The notes under the pieces were generated by a model that was given only the letters and a program-made list of their open reading frames with translations, ran no database searches and was not told where the DNA came from. This document shows positions 59,659 through 64,000 of a stretch of DNA of 64,000 nt, in pieces. This DNA comes from Bacteroidales bacterium UBA4116 (lineage in GTDB: Bacteria; Bacteroidota; Bacteroidia; Bacteroidales; Tannerellaceae), in NCBI GenBank assembly GCA_002381645.1, contig DFXE01000011.1, positions 124,001 through 188,000 on the forward strand. The letters run 5' to 3'. Each line of letters starts with the position of its first letter. The stretch's first letter is position 1. The translations under genes were made by a program, and so were the position numbers.

Positions 59659-62096
59659 CGTATATTGGCAATTGATATTATATCGGCAAATACACCTGCG
59701 GCAGTAACATCGTCGCCCGCACCATATCCTTTAATTATCATGGGATAATCGTAATACCGTTCAGTAGATATCATAATGATATTGTTGCTTCCCTCCAGCT
59801 CATAAAACGGATGATGGCGGTCTACTTCCTGAAGACCGACTTCACATTCTCCTTTTTCCATTTTTGCAACTAAGCGGATACGTTTCTTTTCAGCTTCGAC
59901 CCGCTGGCGCATGGTTTCGAATTCGGTATCGAGTTCCTGAATGTTTTTCCAGAAATCATCTAATGTTCCTTCGAAGTATTTTTCAGGAATAAAAAGATTT
60001 CGTTTTACATCCTTCTGTTCTACTTTATATCCGGCTTCACGGGTGAGAATTACTAATTTACGGATAACATCTTTGCCACTCAGGTCGATCCGAGGATCGG
60101 GTTCGGCATAACGGGCTTCTTTTGCCATTAATATAGCCTTGCTAAACGGGACATCGGCACTCAGGGTGTTAAAAATGAAATTAAGGCTTCCTGATAAAAC
60201 AGCCTCCAGTTTTAATATATGGTCGCCACTGTTGATAAGGTCGTTCATTGTGTTAATAATGGGAAGACCTGCACCTACATTTGTTTCAAAAAGGAATTTT
60301 ACATCCCGTTGGCGGGCTGTATCTTTGAGATTTGAATAATTGGTATATGAAGACGATGCGGCAACCTTATTAGCTGCGACAACAGAAATATTATTCTTTA
60401 ATAATTCCTGATAAATATCTGCAATCTCTTCGCTGGCTGTACAGTCTACGAATACGGAATTAAAAATATTCATCTTCAGAATTTCTTCACATAAATGCTT
60501 AGGGGAACTATCTTCTCCTTTTTCTTTGAGCTCCCGGATGCAGGTATCCAGATTTAATCCTTCCCTGCAAAGTAATAGCTTTTTTGAGTTAGCCACACCT
60601 ACTACCCTAAGCTTTAAACTATTTTGTTCCATTAATGTATTTTGTTGTATCCTGATCTGCTCCAATAATTTATTTCCAACGGTGCCGATGCCGGTAATGA
60701 AAAGGTTTAAAACTTTATATTCGGAAAGAAAAAAGGAATCGTGAATAGAGTTAAGCGCTTTTCGTAAATATTTATGTTTGATTACGAAAGAAATATTCGT
60801 TTCGGAAGCACCCTGCGCACAGGCAATCACACTGATTCCTGCCCTTCCCAATGTTCCGAATAACCTTCCGGCAATACCGGGCGTGCGTTTCATATTCTCG
60901 CCTACGATAGCTACGGTAGCTAATTCTTTCTCTGCTGTAATATCACTGATTTCGCCCTGTGAGCGTTCGATCGCAAATTCTTCGTTTAATACTTTTACAG
61001 ATAAATCGGCATCTGCATTCCGTACCGCAAACGTTGTATTGTTTTCTGAACTAGCCTGGGAAACCATAAATACACTAATGCCGTTTTTTGCCAATGTTTT
61101 GAATATGCGGTAGTTTATTCCGATTATACCTACCATACCTAATCCTTGTACAGTGATGAGGCAAGTATCATTGATAGAAGAAATTCCTTTAATAAGTGAT
61201 TTGCCCGGATCGTTTTTCTTCTCTTTGGAAATATAAGTACCGGGTGCGTCCGGGTTGAATGTATTCAGAATGCGGATAGGGATATTCTTATGATAAACCG
61301 GGTAGATGGTTGGAGGATAAATGACTTTTGCACCGAAATTACATAATTCCATGGCTTCGGTAAAGGTTAAACGGTCTATTACATAAGCTGAACTGATCAC
61401 GCGGGGATCGGCTGTCATGAAACCGTCTACATCTGTCCATATCTCCAAAACGGAAGCGTCTAAAGCAGTCGCAAGGATAGCTGCCGTATAATCTGAACCG
61501 CCACGACCGAGGTTTGTCACCTCTCCGTTTTCTTTACTGGAAGATATGAAACCGGGTATGAGGGATACTTTTGGTAACGGATTAAACGTTTCTTTAATCA
61601 ACTCGTTTGTAAGTTCAAAATCTACCATGTGTTTATTGAACTGTTTTACAGTTTTAATAAACTTGCGCGAGTCGAATAACCTGGCATCTTTAATAACATG
61701 GGATATAATCAGGGATGAAATCCGTTCACCGTAACTTACAATTGTATCAGAGGTTTTAGCAGACAGGTCATTGATAAGGTATACCCCTTTATATATATTC
61801 GATAATTCATCAAGTAAATACATAGCCTTCTTCTGGACTTCCATTCGTTCGGCTTTATCCGGAATAACTCCCTCGATCACATCCAAATGACGGGTAATAA
61901 TTTCGGAAAATTCCTTTTCATAAGCCACATCACCCATTGAAGCCATCATAGATGTATTAAGTAGTTTGTCTGTAATGCCTCCTAAGGCCGATACGATTAC
62001 CACTACAGGCTCATCAATGGCCTCAACAATCTTCTTTACGTTTAAAATGCTATTAACGGAACCTACGGATGTTCCGCCGAATTTCAATACTTTCAT
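59655..62096 (-). CDS. thrA: Bifunctional aspartokinase / homoserine dehydrogenase
   Basis: First gene of the threonine operon, 813 residues from ATG 62096 (MKVLKFGGTSVGS). The aspartokinase domain spans about 1-290 (VIVSALGGITDKL, NLGRGGSDYTAA, EIWTDVDGFMTADPR), two ACT regulatory domains about 300-455 (LITVQGLGMVGIIG, ATVAIVGENMKRTPGIAGRLF), and the homoserine dehydrogenase about 460-813 (FITGIGTVGNKLLEQI, VAANKVAASS). It catalyses steps one and three from aspartate; ACT domains imply feedback by threonine. A longer frame to 62165 would start inside the terminator-like hairpin of the leader and is rejected. Confidence 0.97.
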   Translation of the reverse strand: MKVLKFGGTSVGSVNSILNVKKIVEAIDEPVVVIVSALGGITDKLLNTSMMASMGDVAYEKEFSEIITRHLDVIEGVIPDKAERMEVQKKAMYLLDELSNIYKGVYLINDLSAKTSDTIVSYGERISSLIISHVIKDARLFDSRKFIKTVKQFNKHMVDFELTNELIKETFNPLPKVSLIPGFISSSKENGEVTNLGRGGSDYTAAILATALDASVLEIWTDVDGFMTADPRVISSAYVIDRLTFTEAMELCNFGAKVIYPPTIYPVYHKNIPIRILNTFNPDAPGTYISKEKKNDPGKSLIKGISSINDTCLITVQGLGMVGIIGINYRIFKTLAKNGISVFMVSQASSENNTTFAVRNADADLSVKVLNEEFAIERSQGEISDITAEKELATVAIVGENMKRTPGIAGRLFGTLGRAGISVIACAQGASETNISFVIKHKYLRKALNSIHDSFFLSEYKVLNLFITGIGTVGNKLLEQIRIQQNTLMEQNSLKLRVVGVANSKKLLLCREGLNLDTCIRELKEKGEDSSPKHLCEEILKMNIFNSVFVDCTASEEIADIYQELLKNNISVVAANKVAASSSYTNYSNLKDTARQRDVKFLFETNVGAGLPIINTMNDLINSGDHILKLEAVLSGSLNFIFNTLSADVPFSKAILMAKEARYAEPDPRIDLSGKDVIRKLVILTREAGYKVEQKDVKRNLFIPEKYFEGTLDDFWKNIQELDTEFETMRQRVEAEKKRIRLVAKMEKGECEVGLQEVDRHHPFYELEGSNNIIMISTERYYDYPMIIKGYGAGDDVTAAGVFADIISIANIR

Positions 62097-62149
62097 CGTA
62101 TTTGTTTTAAATATATAATTAAGGATAAAAGAGCCGGATGTACCGGAAT

Positions 62150-62209
62150 GAAAAAAGAGAAGCAATGTTGGAATTGCTGCAAAGCAGGACGTGGCCGCTG
62201 CTATTGCTT
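62150..62209 (-). terminator. Putative attenuator upstream of thrA
   Basis: In RNA sense AAGCAAT (62209-62203) pairs perfectly with ATTGCTT (62166-62160), followed by CTCTTTTTTC. The stem begins at the stop codon of the leader frame, and inner AGCAG/CTGCT pairing strengthens it. It lies 54 nt before the thrA ATG, so termination here would shut the operon. Confidence 0.62.
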
Positions 62210-62282
62210 ATTTATAGATTCTAACCCCCCAGGGGGTCATTGTTAAAGCCCAAGTATAATATGCAAAAATTGCATTCATCAT
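62208..62282 (-). CDS. Putative threonine-operon leader peptide
   Basis: A 24-codon frame reads MMNAIFAYYTWALTMTPWGV, then RIYK and TAA. It has three Thr codons within seven residues (positions 10, 14, 16), plus two Ile and two Trp, and ends right at the 5' arm of the terminator-like hairpin. Inside it ACCCC-CTGG-GGGGT forms a second hairpin (about 62222-62237) over the Thr-Pro-Trp-Gly codons. This layout (Thr-rich leader, stop, terminator, thrA) is that of transcription attenuation. Translation is not proven. Confidence 0.6.
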   Translation of the reverse strand: MMNAIFAYYTWALTMTPWGVRIYK

Positions 62283-62447
62283 GATTATTTATTCAATACT
62301 TTTCGTTTTCAGGGAACAATATTAGGTAATATTTATTAAATCACAAAGTAAATGTCATATTTTTACCGTTTTGTATATTATAACCGAAAATTGACAAGGC
62401 ACAAAAGAAAAAAGTTGATAGTTGTATCAATTATCATTTTGTTTCTT

Positions 62448-63380
62448 TCAATTTTCTTTTTTTAGTTCTTTTTCAACATCTTCGCGGCTCTTACTTTGTG
62501 TAACCATATAGACCCCAGTGAAAACAAGTATGGCGGAAAATCCCTTCATGATTGTAAAACTATCCTGTCCGATCAATACGGCAATCATAGAAGCAACAAT
62601 TGGTTGTATATAATTATACATGCTGACGGTAGTTGGACGTAATCTTTTTAGCGACATGGGTATTAATAAATAAGGTATAAAGGTTGCGCCTAATAATACA
62701 TATAATATTGCACCCATTTCTTTCCAGTCTGTCACATTCCGGTTAAAGGCCGGAGTTATAAGCACCTCGTCATACATAAACGGGAATAATACAACGGAGG
62801 AAAACAAAAACATCCATTTCATAATCGTAACAGCGGAATACCGTTGGCTTAAAGGCCTCGAAAGTACAACATAAATGGAATACATAAAATTACTGAATAC
62901 GATCAGAAGGTCTCCTTGTAAATCACTGCTTTGGCTGGTACTATGAGTTGAAGATAATATTAGAAGAACTCCTCCGGTCACCCCCATAGCAACTCCGGCA
63001 ATCTTCCGGCCTGTTATCGGTTCTTTCAATATCAACGCTGCAAGCAACATAACATAAATAGGACCCGCTGTTGCAATAATAGATGCATCTACAGGTGAAG
63101 TACGGTTAAGTCCGCCGATAAAAAGGCTTTGGTTAATTGCAATTCCACATAGGGCGCAAATAAAAAGTAGCACCAGGTCTTTAAACGGCACTTTCTCATG
63201 CTTCATGAACAAAGAGGTTACCCAAAACATAATACAGGCAAATAACATTCGGAGAAGTGTCAGACCTTCCGGGGTAACATGTGATGGAAGCAAATATTTT
63301 GAAACCGGCATATTTACCGCAAATAATATATTTGCGATTAGGATAAAAATATGTCCATGAAGCTTTTCTCTGTTTAACAT
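62448..63380 (-). CDS. EamA/DMT-family transporter
   Basis: Inner-membrane transporter of 310 residues with ten hydrophobic helices in two EamA halves of five. The first half has ILFAVNMPVSKYLLP, TLLRMLFACIMFWVTSLF and SLFIGGLNRTSPVDASIIATAGPIYVMLLAALILKEPI; the second has LIVFSNFMYSIYVVLSRPL, TFIPYLLIPMSLKRLRPTTVSMYNYIQPIVASMIAVLIGQD. The C-terminus is charged (KSREDVEKELKKEN). DMT proteins export amino acids or other metabolites; the substrate is unknown. Not in the threonine operon: its gene lies upstream of the leader, on the same strand. Confidence 0.92.
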   Translation of the reverse strand: MLNREKLHGHIFILIANILFAVNMPVSKYLLPSHVTPEGLTLLRMLFACIMFWVTSLFMKHEKVPFKDLVLLFICALCGIAINQSLFIGGLNRTSPVDASIIATAGPIYVMLLAALILKEPITGRKIAGVAMGVTGGVLLILSSTHSTSQSSDLQGDLLIVFSNFMYSIYVVLSRPLSQRYSAVTIMKWMFLFSSVVLFPFMYDEVLITPAFNRNVTDWKEMGAILYVLLGATFIPYLLIPMSLKRLRPTTVSMYNYIQPIVASMIAVLIGQDSFTIMKGFSAILVFTGVYMVTQSKSREDVEKELKKEN

Positions 63381-63596
63381 AAATTACCTGATGGTATGTA
63401 ATAGGCAAAAGTAACTATAAATTCATTATTACATCGGGTTGTTAATTTTAATCATACGGTTGTATAATTTATATTTGATTTACATGGAAACTTGTAATTT
63501 CTGATCATTAACATTTAATTTTTATACAAATACTTAAAGTAAGTATTTTCGATATTAACAATTTTCAAATGTTTTTTAAAACTTATGGGAGTAAGG

Positions 63597-63604
63597 TATC
63601 TTTG
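63597..63604 (+). promoter_or_regulatory. -7 box upstream of the second ECF sigma gene
   Basis: TATCTTTG, 61 nt before ATG 63666, a distance close to that of TATATTTG before the first sigma gene (14141-14148, 64 nt). Confidence 0.5.
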
Positions 63605-63665
63605 ATAATGTTTTTTGAAAAAATGATTGACTCTATCTGAAATAACCTATAAATAACAGTAAATT

Positions 63666-64000
63666 ATGAATGCGTTGCAATTTCAAACCCAACTATTAAG
63701 CCTTCAGGATAACATGATGAATTTTGCACTGACATTAACAGCGGACAAAGAGGAAGCTCAGGAATTATTACAGGATACAACCCTTAAGGTATTGGATAAT
63801 CAGGAGAAATATGTTGATAACATTAATTTCAAAGGATGGGTATTAACTGTTATGCGTAACATTTTTATTAATAATTATCATAAAGTTATACGCATGCAAT
63901 CCATTATTGATCCCTCTACCGATATTTATAATATTGATATTATAAATGATTCGGGAATGGATTCGCCTGATAGTTCTTATAGTTTACATGAGATCAATAA
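63666..64000 (+). CDS. ECF-type sigma factor, paralogue of the 14213 gene (partial, cut by window end)
   Basis: The visible 111 codons start MNALQFQTQLLSLQDNMMNF and include region 2 with LLQDTTLKVLDNQEKYVDNI and NFKGWVLTVMRNIFINNYHK. Nearly every residue of the region 2 core equals that of the sigma factor at 14213-14722, with more change in the loop after residue 80 (IIDPSTDIYNIDIINDSGM). The 15 nt AACCTATAAATAACA before the start are also shared. Region 4, which would show whether promoter choice differs, lies beyond the window. Confidence 0.93.
   Translation, partial: MNALQFQTQLLSLQDNMMNFALTLTADKEEAQELLQDTTLKVLDNQEKYVDNINFKGWVLTVMRNIFINNYHKVIRMQSIIDPSTDIYNIDIINDSGMDSPDSSYSLHEIN

Noticed and set aside
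62097..62165. Longer N-terminus for thrA (start at 62165)
   Set aside because: It would start within the terminator-like stem and add 23 residues before the conserved MKVLKFGGTSVGS start.

Overview
The window reads as chromosome of a member of the Bacteroidales. The promoters that can be seen are of the Bacteroidetes type (-7 box TAnnTTTG, some with a -33 TTG/TTTG). TonB-dependent receptors and SCS-type lipoproteins are frequent, two proteins end in type IX secretion (T9SS) sorting domains, and families such as GH92, bactofilin, DUF4248 and DUF4373 are typical of this order. T9SS cargo argues against Bacteroides itself and fits families such as Dysgonomonadaceae or Porphyromonadaceae, but the genus cannot be fixed from the sequence alone. 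No rRNA, tRNA or CRISPR array was seen.

Layout. 1-4.8 kb: a TonB receptor / binding protein / permease / ATPase uptake operon (minus strand) for a metal chelate or corrinoid. 5-13.6 kb: secreted hydrolase, a repeat-rich convergent gap, a sulfide:quinone oxidoreductase-like flavoprotein, a nitroreductase-like protein, a TetR-led envelope operon, CrcB, fructosamine kinase and a baeRF3-type protein. 14-21.2 kb: an ECF sigma factor, then a membrane-spanning SARP-like regulator divergent from a GH92 mannosidase and a Gfo/Idh/MocA oxidoreductase. 21.3-29.3 kb: bactofilin, a Card1/Can2-like CARF nuclease without a visible CRISPR system, DUF421, an isolated contractile tail sheath protein, an S74-chaperone/T9SS protein, an LRR lipoprotein and an AT-rich HEPN-like gene.

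29.7-39.1 kb is the accessory core. Two paralogous lipoproteins have a metzincin-like domain that has lost its zinc ligands, followed by LRRs. They bracket a phage-like module (DUF4373, DUF6633-like, DUF4248), and an HU-like / amidase / small membrane protein module follows. Several repeat families lie here: 100-bp direct repeats, a 22-bp minisatellite shared with 6.5 kb, and a 10-bp-periodic GGACA array.

39.5-64 kb: ABC-F ATPase, a degenerate NagB-like/PIG-L fusion next to an HGSNAT-like acetyltransferase, a duplicated GLUG-repeat T9SS protein, a BASS-like transporter, a LytS/LytTR pair divergent from an outer-membrane barrel, a decayed collagen-like fragment, small conserved proteins, the threonine operon (thrA, apgM-like, thrC) with a putative leader peptide and attenuator, an EamA transporter, and a second ECF sigma factor, nearly a copy of the first, cut by the window edge.

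The most striking system is at 14.8-19.8 kb. The regulator has a periplasmic LamG/kelch-like sensor, one membrane segment and a cytoplasmic SARP-type DNA-binding domain. The intergenic region it shares with the GH92 gene holds three TATTAAT heptamers at exact 11-bp spacing, the classical geometry of SARP sites, just upstream of a GH92 promoter without a good -33 box.
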